Shown one piece after another: positions 1 to 9,109 of a stretch of DNA of 64,000 bases (positions within the stretch are counted from its first letter, which is position 1; each line of letters opens with the position of its first letter). The notes under the pieces were generated by a model that saw only the letters and a program-made list of their open reading frames with translations, ran no database searches and was not told the DNA's origin. A program made the position numbers and the translations under genes. The stretch lies in the NCBI RefSeq assembly GCF_030817415.1, contig NZ_JAUSZI010000002.1, positions 10,453,501 through 10,517,500 of the forward strand, given 5' to 3'. The stretch comes from Streptomyces umbrinus (GTDB lineage Bacteria > Actinomycetota > Actinomycetes > Streptomycetales > Streptomycetaceae).

Positions 1-33
1 AGGGGGAGCCACATATCCACGGGGAGACGGATC

Positions 34-447
34 ATGGCTGAGAACCAGGGACTTGGCTGGCTGCTGGACGACCTCACCCAGCGTGTGGAGCACGTACGAC
101 ACGCGCTGGTGCTGTCGAACGACGGCCTGGTGACCGGGGCCAGCACAGGGCTCAGGCGGGAGGACGCCGAGCATCTCGCCGCCGTCTCCTCGGGCCTGCA
201 CAGCCTCGCCAAGGGGTCGGGCCGGCACTTCGGCGCGGGCCGGGTGCGCCAGACGATGATCGAGTTCGATGACGCCGTGCTCTTCGTCACGGCGGCCGGT
301 ACCGGCAGCTGTCTGTGCGTGCTCAGCGCGGCGGAGGCCGACATCGGCCAGGTCGCGTACGAGATGACGCTGCTCGTCAACCGCGTCGGCGAACACCTCC
401 ACGTCGATGCTCGTCAGCCGGAACACTCCTCTTCGATCGACCTCTGA
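34..447 (+). CDS. Roadblock/LC7 domain protein (conservon CvnB-like)
   Basis: A 137-aa protein made almost entirely of one roadblock/LC7 domain, with the family's typical N-terminal LDDLTQRVEHVRHALVLSND stretch and the GLVTGAS strand. In Streptomyces such proteins are usually the second gene of cvn conservons, where they work beside a membrane histidine-kinase-like protein and a small Ras-like GTPase as a G-protein-like switch. The start follows GGGGAGACGG. The window begins only 33 bases upstream, so a CvnA partner could lie outside. No CvnC/CvnD genes follow; the next gene is an unrelated DUF6397-like protein, so this may be a stand-alone roadblock gene. Family assignment is firm, function is inferred. 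Confidence 0.85.
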   Translation: MAENQGLGWLLDDLTQRVEHVRHALVLSNDGLVTGASTGLRREDAEHLAAVSSGLHSLAKGSGRHFGAGRVRQTMIEFDDAVLFVTAAGTGSCLCVLSAAEADIGQVAYEMTLLVNRVGEHLHVDARQPEHSSSIDL

Positions 448-571
448 CCTGCGTAAACGCTCTGCCGCCAGAGTTATCCACAGGCTCTGCGGGAGTCGCG
501 GCGAACCGGCTACGGTTTTTCTCGAAGCAAGCGCACGCGAGTGCACACCACTGCTACGGGGGAGAACCACC

Positions 572-1708
572 ATGTCCGGCAACACCATCACGCAGTCCGT
601 CACGCCCAGCGCCAACACCGCTGCCACTCTTGTGAACGCCACCGTCGTCGGCGTGAATCCGGCCGTCGCCACGGTGCCCCGGCAGACGCTCGCACAGAGC
701 CGCGCGGCACGGGAGCTGGGGCTCAAACGAGGCGAGTTCGACCTCGCCGTGCGACTCGGTTGCATCCGAACCGTCCCGGACGAAGGCGGCGGAGGCCGTC
801 GCGTGGCCCGCGCGGAGATCGACCGGGTGATGTCCGAGGACGGGTTCCCGGACGGGTTGAGGAAACGTGTCGAGGCGGTCGGTACGTCGGAGGGCGCGGC
901 TCTCATGGATGTGACGGCGGCCCGGTTCACGAGGTTCGCGCGCCTGGGATTCGTCGTGCCCGTCAAGTTCTACTTGAACCGCTACAGGGCCGTCGTCTGG
1001 CTGTACCTGGCAGAGGAACTGCGGCAGTTCGCCGCGGCCGAGGAGAACGCTCCGCTGTTGAACGGGCGTACCCCCGAAGGGCTGCGCGACCAACTGGACG
1101 CGGGCCTGGACCTGAGGGCCCGGAACTGGCGAGGACGCCACGTGGGCTTCCTGCTGCGGCAGACCGAGGATCCCTGGGCCCGTGCCGCGGCGGTCGCCTC
1201 ACTGCTCGATCCCGCGCAGGTCGCGGAGATCGTCGCCGATCCATACGAACGCGCCTACATGAACCGCTTCGATCCGGAACGGACCACGCACGGCGCGCCC
1301 GACTCGCCCGCCGCCCACGTCGCCGCACGGATCATGACGGCGGAGGACCCTGACGAGATCAGCTGGCTCCGGTCCGACTTGGCCAACACGCTGCAAGAGG
1401 CGCGCGCACACCGTCGGGCGCCGAGGCCGACACCGAAGCCCTCGACTTCGGTCGCGAGTCGGGAACGATCAGAACTGATCGAGGAGCGGCGGCGATTGAT
1501 CGAGGAGCGGCGACGGTCCGGTGACGTGCGGCAGCCGACCGAACCCCTCCGGCCGGCCGGCGTATGGCAGCCGACAGGACTGCAGGAACACGCCGACGTA
1601 CGGCAGTTGACAGGAGTGCGCCGGGACCAGGCCGAAGCACGACCGACGATCGACGAACCGGAACGCCCTCGACGCCTCCTCGGCTGGCTGCGCCGCAGAA
1701 ACGCCTGA
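572..1708 (+). CDS. DUF6397-like conserved Streptomyces protein
   Basis: A 378-aa protein. The start chosen is the ATG after GGGGGAGAACCACC rather than an in-frame ATG 165 bases upstream that would overlap the roadblock gene. The N-terminal half resembles a helix-turn-helix/excisionase-like fold (SRAARELGLKRGEFDLAVRLG), followed by a second related segment and a middle region ending near residue 270. I believe this is the DUF6397 family, recalled from memory. The C-terminal 100 residues are basic and repetitive: the tandem (L)IEERRR is followed by imperfect repeats such as VRQPTEPLRP, VWQPTGLQE and VRQLTGVRR, which suggests a disordered tail. No signal peptide or membrane segment is seen. Function is unknown. 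Confidence 0.7.
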   Translation: MSGNTITQSVTPSANTAATLVNATVVGVNPAVATVPRQTLAQSRAARELGLKRGEFDLAVRLGCIRTVPDEGGGGRRVARAEIDRVMSEDGFPDGLRKRVEAVGTSEGAALMDVTAARFTRFARLGFVVPVKFYLNRYRAVVWLYLAEELRQFAAAEENAPLLNGRTPEGLRDQLDAGLDLRARNWRGRHVGFLLRQTEDPWARAAAVASLLDPAQVAEIVADPYERAYMNRFDPERTTHGAPDSPAAHVAARIMTAEDPDEISWLRSDLANTLQEARAHRRAPRPTPKPSTSVASRERSELIEERRRLIEERRRSGDVRQPTEPLRPAGVWQPTGLQEHADVRQLTGVRRDQAEARPTIDEPERPRRLLGWLRRRNA

Positions 1709-1719
1709 CCTCGTCGGCG

Positions 1720-2592
1720 TCAGCCCTCGAGCTTGCGGAACAGTCCCTCCTGGACGACCGAGACGAGCAGACGTCCTTCCAGGTCGTAGATCCGGCCCCG
1801 GGCCAGCCCGCGGCCGCCTGTCGCGATCGGCGACTCCTGGTCGTACAGGAACCACTCGTCGGCACGGAACGGCCGGTGGAACCACATCGCGTGGTCCAGG
1901 GACGCCATGTCGAAACCGCGCTGGCCCCAGAGGGGTTCCACCGGGATGCGGACGGCGTCCAGGAGTGTCATGTCGCTCGCGTAGGTGAGCGCGCAGGTGT
2001 GAACCAGCGGGTCGTCGCCCAGGGGACCGACAGCACGCATCCACACGGCGCTGCGCGGTTCGGCGTGCTCGATCTCCTCGGGGGTCCAGCGCAGCCGGTC
2101 CGCGTAGCGGATGTCGAAGGGCTGGCGCCTGGCCATGCGCTCCAACGTCTCGGGGAGCGCGCCCAGATGCTCCTTGATCTCCTGAGTGACGGTCGGGAGC
2201 GACTCGGGATCCGGGACCTCACGGGCCGGCGGCAGCTGGTGCTCGAAGCTCCCTTCCTCAGGCTTGTGAAAGGAGGCGGTCAGATTGAAGATCGTGCGGC
2301 CCTGCTGCACGGCGGTGACGCGACGCGTGGTGAACGACCGGCCGTCGCGGACCCGTTCGACCTGGTACACGATCGGCACGCCCGGCCGGCCCGGGCGCAG
2401 GAAGTACGCGTGCAGCGAGTGCACGGGGCGTTCGCCGTCCGTGGTGCGGCCGGCGGCGACCAGGGCCTGGCCCGCCACCTGCCCGCCGAAGACCCGCTGC
2501 AGGGACTCCTGCGGGCTCCGGCCACGAAAGATGTTTACCTCGATCTGCTCCAGGTCGAGCAGGTCGACGAGTCTCTCCGCTGGATTCGTCAT
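1720..2592 (-). CDS. tesB: Acyl-CoA thioesterase II
   Basis: A 290-aa double hot-dog thioesterase that hydrolyses acyl-CoA to free acid and CoA in the cytoplasm. Visible hallmarks are RVFGGQVAGQAL near residues 33-44, YASDMTLLD near residue 207 (the Asp of the TesB Asp/Thr/Gln catalytic set), and the C-terminal SPIATGGRGLARG plus VVQEGLFRK containing the catalytic Gln. The length matches the family. The start at 2592 follows GGAGAG and lies 19 bases after the stop of the helicase gene, so the two are probably cotranscribed. A longer frame upstream is only shadow sequence of the helicase. Confidence 0.92.
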   Translation of the reverse strand: MTNPAERLVDLLDLEQIEVNIFRGRSPQESLQRVFGGQVAGQALVAAGRTTDGERPVHSLHAYFLRPGRPGVPIVYQVERVRDGRSFTTRRVTAVQQGRTIFNLTASFHKPEEGSFEHQLPPAREVPDPESLPTVTQEIKEHLGALPETLERMARRQPFDIRYADRLRWTPEEIEHAEPRSAVWMRAVGPLGDDPLVHTCALTYASDMTLLDAVRIPVEPLWGQRGFDMASLDHAMWFHRPFRADEWFLYDQESPIATGGRGLARGRIYDLEGRLLVSVVQEGLFRKLEG

Positions 2593-2611
2593 GTGTCGCG
2601 CTCTCCTGTGC

Positions 2612-5125
2612 TCACAGCTGGCCGACGTCGGTGACCTTGACGATGGCGCGGCCCTCGGCGTCCGAGGCCGCGAGGTCGATCTCCGCGCTGATACCCCAGT
2701 CATGATCGCCGTTCGGGTCGGCGAAGGCCTGGCGAACGCGCCACAGCCCGTTCTGCGGCTCCTCCTCGATGAGCAGCAACTTGGGTCCGCGCGCGTCGGG
2801 GCCGGTACCGAGGTCGTCGTACTCGTCCCAGTACTTGTCCATCGCCTCGCCCCAGGCGTCGGCGTCCCAGCCGGACTCGCCGTCCATCTCGCCGAGTTCC
2901 CGGACATGGTCGAGGGCGGCGAGCTCGACGCGCCTGAACATGGCGTTGCGGACGAGTACGCGGAAGGCGCGGGCGTTGGCGGTGACCGGTTTGACCTGGT
3001 CTGCCCTCTCCTGGGCCTCCTCGGCCGTCATCACCTCCGGGTTGGCGAGCTGCTCCCACTCGTCGAGGAGGCTGGAGTCGACCTGACGCACCATCTCGCC
3101 GAGCCAGGCGATCAGATCCTCCAGGTCGTCCGACTTGAGGTCGTCCGGGACGGTGTGGTCGAGGGCCTTGTAGGCACTTGCCAGGTACCGGAGGACGATG
3201 CCCTCGGTGCGGGCAAGCTCGTAGTAGGACACGAACTCCGTGAAGGACATGGCCCGTTCGTACATGTCACGGATGACGGACTTCGGGGAGAGAGGATGGT
3301 CGCCCACCCACGGATGGCTCTTGCGGTAGGTGTCGTACGCGTGGAAGAGCAGCTCTTCCAGCGGCTTGGGGTACGACACGTCCTGGAGCCGCTCCATGCG
3401 GTCCTCGTACTCGACGCCGTCCGCCTTCATCGCCGCGACGGCCTCGCCGCGGGCCTTGTTCTGCTGGGCGGCGAGGATCTGCCGCGGATCGTCCAGCGTG
3501 GACTCCACGACGGACACCATGTCCAGGGCGTACGAGGGCGATTCGGGGTCCAGGAGCTCGAACGAGGCCAGCGCGAAGGTCGACAGCGGCTGGTTGAGGG
3601 CGAAGTCCTGCTGCAGGTCGACGGTGAGCCGCACGATGCGCCCCTCGGCGTCCGGCTCGTCGAGCTTCTCCACGACCCCGCCGTCGAGGAGCGAGCGGTA
3701 GATGGCGATCGCCCGCCGGATGTGCCTCAGTTGCTGCTTGCGCGGCTCGTGGTTGTCCTCCAGCAGATGCCGCATCGCGGCGAAGGCGTTGCCGGGCCGG
3801 GCGATCACCGACAGAAGCATGGTGTGAGTGACCCGGAAGCGCGAGGTCAGCGGCTCCGGATCGGACGAGATCAGTTTCGCGAACGTGTTCTCCGTCCAGG
3901 CGACGAAGCCCTCCGGCGCCTTCTTGCGCACCACCTTGCGACGCTTCTTCGGGTCGTCGCCCGCCTTGGCGAGGGCCTTCTCGTTCTCCACGACATGCTC
4001 GGGAGCCTGCGCCACGACGAAGCCGGCCGTGTCGAAGCCCGCCCGTCCGGCACGGCCCGCGATCTGGTGGAACTCACGAGCTCGCAGCGTCCGCACCCGG
4101 GTGCCGTCGTACTTCGTCAGAGCCGTGAACAGCACGGTGCGGATGGGGACGTTGACGCCGACACCCAGGGTGTCCGTGCCGCAGATGACCTTCAGCAGAC
4201 CGGCCTGCGCCAGCTTCTCCACCAGACGCCGGTACTTGGGCAGCATGCCGGCGTGGTGCACACCGATGCCGTGCCGTACGTAACGGGAGAGATTGCGGCC
4301 GAACTTGGTGGTGAAGCGGAAGTTGCCGATCAGCTCGGCGATCTGGTCCTTCTCCTCGCGCGTGCACATGTTGATGCTCATCAGCGCCTGCGCCCGCTCC
4401 ACGGCCTGCGCCTGCGTGAAGTGCACGATGTAGACGGGCGCCTGCTTGGTCTCCAGGAGCTCGGTGAGTGTCTCCGTGAGCGGCGTCAGCTTGTACTCGT
4501 AGGAGAGGGGTACGGGCCGGGTGGCCGAGCGGACGACCGAGGTGGGACGCCCGGTGCGCCGGGTCAGGTCCTCCTCGAACATCGAGACGTCGCCGAGCGT
4601 CGCCGACATCAGGATGAACTGGGCCTGCGGCAGTTCGAGGATCGGGATCTGCCACGCCCAGCCGCGGTCCCCCTCGGCGTAGAAGTGGAACTCGTCCATC
4701 ACGACCTGGCCGACATCGGCCCGCTTGCCGTCGCGCAGCGCGATGGACGCCAGGACCTCGGCGGTGCAGCAGATGACCGGCGCGTCGGAGTTCACGGACG
4801 CGTCGCCGGTCAGCATGCCGACGTTCTCGGTGCCGAACATCTTGCACAGCTCGAAGAACTTCTCCGAGACGAGCGCCTTGATCGGCGCCGTGTAGAAGGT
4901 GACCTCGTCCCGGGCGAGCGCCGCGAAGTGCGCGCCCGCGGCGATCATGCTCTTGCCGGAACCGGTGGGTGTCGAGACGATCACGTTCGCACCCGAAACC
5001 ACCTCGATCAGCGCCTCCTCCTGGTGGGGGTAGAGCGTGAGACCGCGTTCCCCGGCCCACGACTCGAAGGCTTCGTAGAGGGCGTCGGGATCTGCGGTCT
5101 TCGGCAGCTGATCGATAAGGGTCAC
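2612..5125 (-). CDS. DEAD/DEAH-box helicase with DUF3516-type C-terminus
   Basis: An 837-aa superfamily 2 (Ski2/Mtr4-like) helicase. Walker A is STPTGSGKS (about residues 51-59), Walker B is MDEFHF (about 143-148), the SAT motif is MSATLGD, and the motif VI equivalent is QIAGRAGRAGFDT. The second half matches the DUF3516 C-terminal extension of actinobacterial helicases in this group, which are thought to act on RNA. A GTG start at 5125 (VTLIDQLPK) was chosen because conservation begins there; the 121 codons upstream look non-coding. The thioesterase gene follows after 19 bases. The exact substrate cannot be read from sequence. Confidence 0.88.
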   Translation of the reverse strand: MTLIDQLPKTADPDALYEAFESWAGERGLTLYPHQEEALIEVVSGANVIVSTPTGSGKSMIAAGAHFAALARDEVTFYTAPIKALVSEKFFELCKMFGTENVGMLTGDASVNSDAPVICCTAEVLASIALRDGKRADVGQVVMDEFHFYAEGDRGWAWQIPILELPQAQFILMSATLGDVSMFEEDLTRRTGRPTSVVRSATRPVPLSYEYKLTPLTETLTELLETKQAPVYIVHFTQAQAVERAQALMSINMCTREEKDQIAELIGNFRFTTKFGRNLSRYVRHGIGVHHAGMLPKYRRLVEKLAQAGLLKVICGTDTLGVGVNVPIRTVLFTALTKYDGTRVRTLRAREFHQIAGRAGRAGFDTAGFVVAQAPEHVVENEKALAKAGDDPKKRRKVVRKKAPEGFVAWTENTFAKLISSDPEPLTSRFRVTHTMLLSVIARPGNAFAAMRHLLEDNHEPRKQQLRHIRRAIAIYRSLLDGGVVEKLDEPDAEGRIVRLTVDLQQDFALNQPLSTFALASFELLDPESPSYALDMVSVVESTLDDPRQILAAQQNKARGEAVAAMKADGVEYEDRMERLQDVSYPKPLEELLFHAYDTYRKSHPWVGDHPLSPKSVIRDMYERAMSFTEFVSYYELARTEGIVLRYLASAYKALDHTVPDDLKSDDLEDLIAWLGEMVRQVDSSLLDEWEQLANPEVMTAEEAQERADQVKPVTANARAFRVLVRNAMFRRVELAALDHVRELGEMDGESGWDADAWGEAMDKYWDEYDDLGTGPDARGPKLLLIEEEPQNGLWRVRQAFADPNGDHDWGISAEIDLAASDAEGRAIVKVTDVGQL

Positions 5126-5270
5126 GCACCCATCTTGCCTGTGAACGCCCTTGAGGGGGGAATCGGCTGTGGGGCGGAAGATCACGAACGCTACGCTGTG
5201 GCGCCGACGGAGCGTCAGCGCGCCTGGGCAACTGGCTGTCAGTACAAGTGGAATGGGGCGGGGTACGGCG

Positions 5271-6065
5271 ATGATGGGACCAGCACACTCACTGTCGGGA
5301 GCGGCGGCCTGGCTGGGCGTCGGAGCCGCGGCGGCCGCCACGGGACACACGATGCCCTGGCCGGTCCTCCTGGTCGGCGCGCTGATCTGCGCGGGCGCGG
5401 CACTCGCCCCGGATCTGGACCACAAGGCGGCCACCATCTCGCGGGCCTTCGGCCCCGTCTCGCGAGGGCTGTGCGAGATCGTCGACAAGCTCTCCTACGC
5501 CGTCTACAAGGGGACGAAGAAGGCGGGCGACCCGCGTCGCTCCGGCGGGCACCGCACCCTGACGCACACCTGGCTGTGGGCGGTGATGATCGGCGCCGGG
5601 GCCTCGGCCATCGCGATCACGGGAGGCCGCTGGGGAGTCCTGGCACTTCTCTTCGTGCACATAGTGCTCGCGATCGAGGGCCTGCTCTGGCGGGCGACGC
5701 GCGGCTCCAGCGCCGACATCCTGGTGTGGCTGCTGGCCGCGACGAGTGCCTGGATCCTCGCGGGGGTACTGGACAAGCCCGGCAACGGAGCCGACTGGCT
5801 GTTCACGGCGCCCGGCCAGGAGTACCTGTGGCTCGGACTGCCGATCCTGCTCGGCGCGCTGGTGCACGACATCGGGGACGCGTTGACGGTGTCGGGCTGC
5901 CCGATCCTGTGGCCGATCCCGGTCGGACGCAAGCGCTGGTACCCGATCGGACCGCCGAAGGCGATGCGGTTCAGGGCGGGCAGCTGGGTCGAGCTGAAGG
6001 TCCTGATGCCGGCCTTCATGCTGCTCGGCGGAGTGGGCTGCGCGGCCGCTCTCAACTTCATCTGA
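5271..6065 (+). CDS. Membrane-bound metal-dependent hydrolase (YdjM/DUF457 type)
   Basis: A 264-aa polytopic membrane protein with about six hydrophobic segments. It carries the family's metal-ligand motifs: an early histidine (GPAHSLSG), DLDHK at about residue 48, and HRTLTHT at about residue 93. LexA/SOS-linked YdjM-type proteins are the best-known relatives, but the physiological substrate is unknown. The start is one of two adjacent ATGs (5271/5274) preceded by GGGGCGGGG. An ATG 18 bases upstream is also possible. It is divergent from the helicase gene and nothing close follows on the same strand. Confidence 0.82.
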   Translation: MMGPAHSLSGAAAWLGVGAAAAATGHTMPWPVLLVGALICAGAALAPDLDHKAATISRAFGPVSRGLCEIVDKLSYAVYKGTKKAGDPRRSGGHRTLTHTWLWAVMIGAGASAIAITGGRWGVLALLFVHIVLAIEGLLWRATRGSSADILVWLLAATSAWILAGVLDKPGNGADWLFTAPGQEYLWLGLPILLGALVHDIGDALTVSGCPILWPIPVGRKRWYPIGPPKAMRFRAGSWVELKVLMPAFMLLGGVGCAAALNFI

Positions 6066-6121
6066 ACGACCGTGACCACCGGACGAGCGCCGTCCCCCGA
6101 CGGCCCGACACTCGCCCCGGA

Positions 6122-6151
6122 ACACGATCAGGCCGCACACGATCAGGCCGC
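6122..6151. repeat. Perfect 15-bp tandem duplication at the rpmE2 stop codon
   Basis: The unit ACACGATCAGGCCGC occurs twice in direct succession (6122-6136 and 6137-6151). On the minus strand the repeat spans the stop codon of the L31 gene, so a second copy of the same Ala-stop sequence lies just beyond the real stop. It looks like a recent slippage duplication and leaves the protein unchanged. Confidence 0.9.
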
Positions 6152-6424
6152 GTCGCCCCCGCCCGGCGCCTGGTCCTGGCTCCCCTTGCCGTACCGCTTC
6201 TCGAACTGGGCGACCCGGCCCTCCGTGTCCACGGTCCGGGCCTTGCCCGTGTAGAAGGGGTGGCTCTCGGAGGAGATCTCCACGTCCACGACGGGGTACG
6301 TCTCGCCGTCGTCCCAGTCGATCGTCCGGTCGCTCGTCGCGGTGGACCGGGTGAGGAAGGCGTATCCGGCGGCGCGGTCACGGAAGACCACGGGGTGGTA
6401 GTCGGGCTGCTTGTCCTGCTGCAT
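6143..6424 (-). CDS. rpmE2: 50S ribosomal protein L31 type B (zinc-independent)
   Basis: A 93-aa L31. It starts [16 protein letters not shown] and holds the [11 protein letters not shown] core. None of the four Cys residues of the zinc-binding form is present, so this is the C-minus paralogue that replaces zinc-L31 in ribosomes when zinc is scarce, freeing the metal. In streptomycetes such genes are usually repressed by Zur. No AT-rich TGAAAATGATTTTCA-like Zur box is visible in the immediate upstream region, which is GC-rich and holds only a ribosome binding site (CAAGGAGC). The C-terminal tail is longer than usual ([15 protein letters not shown]). Confidence 0.93.
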   Translation of the reverse strand: MQQDKQPDYHPVVFRDRAAGYAFLTRSTATSDRTIDWDDGETYPVVDVEISSESHPFYTGKARTVDTEGRVAQFEKRYGKGSQDQAPGGGDAA

Positions 6425-6488
6425 GAGTGCTCCTTGCCTGGGGAGAAGGTGCGCGGACAGGTCGGGGGAGACGACGGGATCAGCCCCG

Positions 6489-6959
6489 TCAGCCGTACGG
6501 GGAGTCCTCGTCGACGATGTGCATGGCGGCCTCTTCCGCCGAGGCCGCGGCGCCGTCGATCCCCACGTCGGTGGCGATCAGGCCGCTCTCCCCATCCTCG
6601 TGCGCTCCTTCGTTCGGCGCCACGAGACGGCCGGAGCGGAGGTCGCCCACCTCGTTGTCCAGGGGTTCGCCGTCCGAGTCCGGGCAGTCTCCGATGCCGT
6701 CACCGTCCGGCGCCGCGATCTCCGGGACCTCTTCCAGAAGGCGCTCGTCCAGGGTCTCGCCTCGATGCCGCTCGGCGGCGGTCACGTCGTTGCGCTCCAC
6801 CGCCCACGGTCGCTCCGGTGGTGACCAGCCCCGGTCCAGAGGATCGTCCACGCCGTCGGATTCCAAGGTGTCCTCGGCGTCGAGCAGCCCCGCGTCGTCC
6901 TGAACCTCGGATCCGTCGGGCTGGTAGACGTCGTCTCCCCAACCGTCGGCGCTGTCCAC
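6489..6959 (-). CDS. DUF5709 domain protein
   Basis: A 156-aa very acidic protein with the conserved order of DUF5709: [11 protein letters not shown] (about residues 42-52), [11 protein letters not shown] (about 67-77), and the C-terminal [16 protein letters not shown] / [17 protein letters not shown] motif. No signal peptide or membrane segment is present. It starts at a GTG preceded by a strong GGAGG. The family is widespread in actinobacteria and its function is unknown. The gene appears monocistronic. Confidence 0.85.
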   Translation of the reverse strand: MDSADGWGDDVYQPDGSEVQDDAGLLDAEDTLESDGVDDPLDRGWSPPERPWAVERNDVTAAERHRGETLDERLLEEVPEIAAPDGDGIGDCPDSDGEPLDNEVGDLRSGRLVAPNEGAHEDGESGLIATDVGIDGAAASAEEAAMHIVDEDSPYG

Positions 6960-7318
6960 GGGTACCTCCAGGTGGTGCGGGCCGGCCTGCTGTCACCGTG
7001 TTCGGTGGCGGGTGCGCGGGCCGCTCGGCCCAGGCCTCGCCTGTACGGCGTACGGAGCGCTCGGAACCAGGCGGTTCCCGGGCGTTCCCCGAGCCGGTGG
7101 CGACATCCACCCTTCCACCCCTCTTCGACACCGCGCAACGGCACGGGGCCCGTCGGCAGACTCCGGCCCTCTCACCAGCGGTGGGAACGGGCCGGGGCGG
7201 GGAGCACGCCGTTGCCCGACCCCGCTCCGTTCATGTGTGGACCTCGGAGCGGCCCCGGGTCGGCCCGCACGGAGGCCGACCCGGGGCAGTGCACGCGCAC
7301 ACAGGGGGCAGCGCCCGC
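6960..7318. other. 359-bp intergenic region
   Basis: This stretch lies between the DUF5709 gene, whose start faces it, and the end of the ABC exporter operon. It holds the upstream region of the DUF5709 gene, with its GGAGG site at the left edge, and one strong terminator hairpin near the right end. The open frames crossing it have no recognisable family or ribosome binding site, and I see no gene here. Confidence 0.6.
7253..7286 (-). terminator. Hairpin terminator of the ABC exporter operon
   Basis: A perfect 13-bp stem (CCCCGGGTCGGCC at 7253-7265, complement at 7274-7286) with an 8-base loop lies about 33 bases beyond the stop of the second ABC gene. There is no T-run, as is usual for GC-rich Streptomyces terminators. 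Confidence 0.75.
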
Positions 7319-9109
7319 TCACCCGTGCCAGGACCGCCACAGTGCCGCGTACGCGCCGTTCGCGGCGACCAGTTGATCATGGCTGCCCAGCTCGCTGATG
7401 CGGCCGTTCTCGACGACCGCGATGACGTCCGCGTCGTGGGCGGTGTGCAGCCGATGTGCGATGGCGACCACGGTGCGGCCGTCCAGGACGCGGGCCAGGG
7501 AGCGCTCCAGATGCCGGGCCGCGCGCGGGTCGAGGAGCGAGGTGGCCTCGTCCAGGACCAGCGTGTGCGGATCGGCGAGCACCAGCCGGGCGAGCGCGAT
7601 CTGCTGCGCCTGCGCCGGGGTGAGGGCGAGCCCGCCCGAGCCGACCTCGGTGTCCAGGCCGTCGTCCAGCGCCCGCGCCCAGCCGTTGGCGTCGACCGCG
7701 CCGAGGGCGGCCCACAGTTCGGCGTCGTCGGCCTCCGTGCGGGCGAGGAGCAGGTTGTCGCGCAGGGCGCCCACGAACACGTGGTGTTCCTGGTTGACCA
7801 GCGCCACATGGGAGCGGACCCGTTCGGCGGACATCCGGGACAGTTCGGCGCCGCCCAGGGTGATCCGGCCGGCCCGGGGTGCGTAGATCCCGGCGAGCAG
7901 CCTGCCCAGCGTGGACTTGCCCGCGCCGGACGGGCCGACCAGGGCCAGCCGGGTGCCCGGCGCGACCTCCAGGGTGACCTTGCGCAGCACGTCGACGCCC
8001 GCGCGGTAGCCGAAGTGCACCCCGTCGGCGTGCACGTCCCGTCCTTCGGGGGCCAGCGACGCGTCACCGGCGTCCGGCTCGATGTCGCGGACGCCGACCA
8101 GCCGGGCCAGCGAGACCTGGGCCACCTGGAGCTCGTCGTACCAGCGCAGGATCAGACCCACCGGGTCGACGAGCATCTGCGCGATCAGGGCGCCCGTCGT
8201 CAGCTGCCCCACCCCGATCCAGCCCTGGAGGACGAAGTACCCGCCGATCATCAGGACCGAGCCGAGGACCGTGACATGGGTGAGGTTGATGACCGGGAAG
8301 AGCACCGAGCGCAGCCACAGGGTGTAGCGCTCCCAGGCGGTCCACTCCTGGACCCGCCGGTCCGACAGCGCGATGCGGCGCTCGCTCAGGCGGTGCGCCT
8401 CGATCGTGCGGCCGGCGTCCACGGTCTCCGAGAGCACGGCGGCCACCGCGGCGTAACCGGCGGCCTCGGAGCGGTAGCCGGACGGCGCGCGCTTGAAGTA
8501 CCAGCGGCAGCCGACCACCAGGATCGGGACGGCGACCAGCACGGCAGGCGCGAGCGGCGGCGCGGTCACGGCGAGTCCGCCGAGCAGCAGCGCCACCCAC
8601 ACCACACCGATGGCCAGCTGCGGCACGGCCTCGCGCATGGCGTTGGCCAGCCGGTCGATGTCCGTGGTGATCCGGGACAGCAGATCGCCCGTCCCGGCCC
8701 GCTCCAGAACGCCCGGCGGCAGCCCCACCGACCGTACGAGGAAGTCCTCGCGCAGGTCGGCCAGCATCCGCTCGCCGAGCATCGCGCCCCGCAGCCGCAC
8801 CTGGCGTACGAACACGGCCTGGACGACGAGGGCGAGGACGAACGGCGCGGCGGTGCGCTCCATGTGCAGTTCGAGTGCCGCCGCCGTGCCGTCGGAGACG
8901 CGCTGGACGAGCGACCCCAGCAGATAGGGGCCCACCATCGAGGCGATGACGGCGACCGTGTTGACGGTGATGAGCAGCAGGAAGGCCCGGCGATGCCGTT
9001 GGAACAGTTCGGCCACGTAGGCGCGTACGGTCGCGGGGGCGCCGACGGGCAGGGTCTCTGCGGTCGTTGGGGCCGCCGGGTCGTAGGCCGGTGGCGCCAC
9101 GCCGATCAT
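7319..9109 (-). CDS. ABC exporter half-transporter, subunit with intact Walker A
   Basis: A 596-aa type IV ABC half-exporter: six-helix membrane domain (about residues 30-330) followed by an ATPase domain. Walker A (GPSGAGKST), Walker B (TLVLDEATS) and H-loop (IAHRL) are canonical, but the signature motif reads LTPAQ instead of LSGGQ. The upstream partner has the opposite defects, so the two form a heterodimer with one working and one degenerate ATP site. The ATG at 9109 overlaps the partner's stop (ATGA), showing translational coupling; a longer frame upstream lies inside the partner gene. Substrate unknown; drug or peptide export is typical for the class. Confidence 0.9.
   Translation of the reverse strand: MIGVAPPAYDPAAPTTAETLPVGAPATVRAYVAELFQRHRRAFLLLITVNTVAVIASMVGPYLLGSLVQRVSDGTAAALELHMERTAAPFVLALVVQAVFVRQVRLRGAMLGERMLADLREDFLVRSVGLPPGVLERAGTGDLLSRITTDIDRLANAMREAVPQLAIGVVWVALLLGGLAVTAPPLAPAVLVAVPILVVGCRWYFKRAPSGYRSEAAGYAAVAAVLSETVDAGRTIEAHRLSERRIALSDRRVQEWTAWERYTLWLRSVLFPVINLTHVTVLGSVLMIGGYFVLQGWIGVGQLTTGALIAQMLVDPVGLILRWYDELQVAQVSLARLVGVRDIEPDAGDASLAPEGRDVHADGVHFGYRAGVDVLRKVTLEVAPGTRLALVGPSGAGKSTLGRLLAGIYAPRAGRITLGGAELSRMSAERVRSHVALVNQEHHVFVGALRDNLLLARTEADDAELWAALGAVDANGWARALDDGLDTEVGSGGLALTPAQAQQIALARLVLADPHTLVLDEATSLLDPRAARHLERSLARVLDGRTVVAIAHRLHTAHDADVIAVVENGRISELGSHDQLVAANGAYAALWRSWHG

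Noticed and set aside
474..482. TTATCCACA, a perfect DnaA box
   Set aside because: Single copy; an origin would show a dense cluster with dnaA/dnaN nearby. Probably chance.
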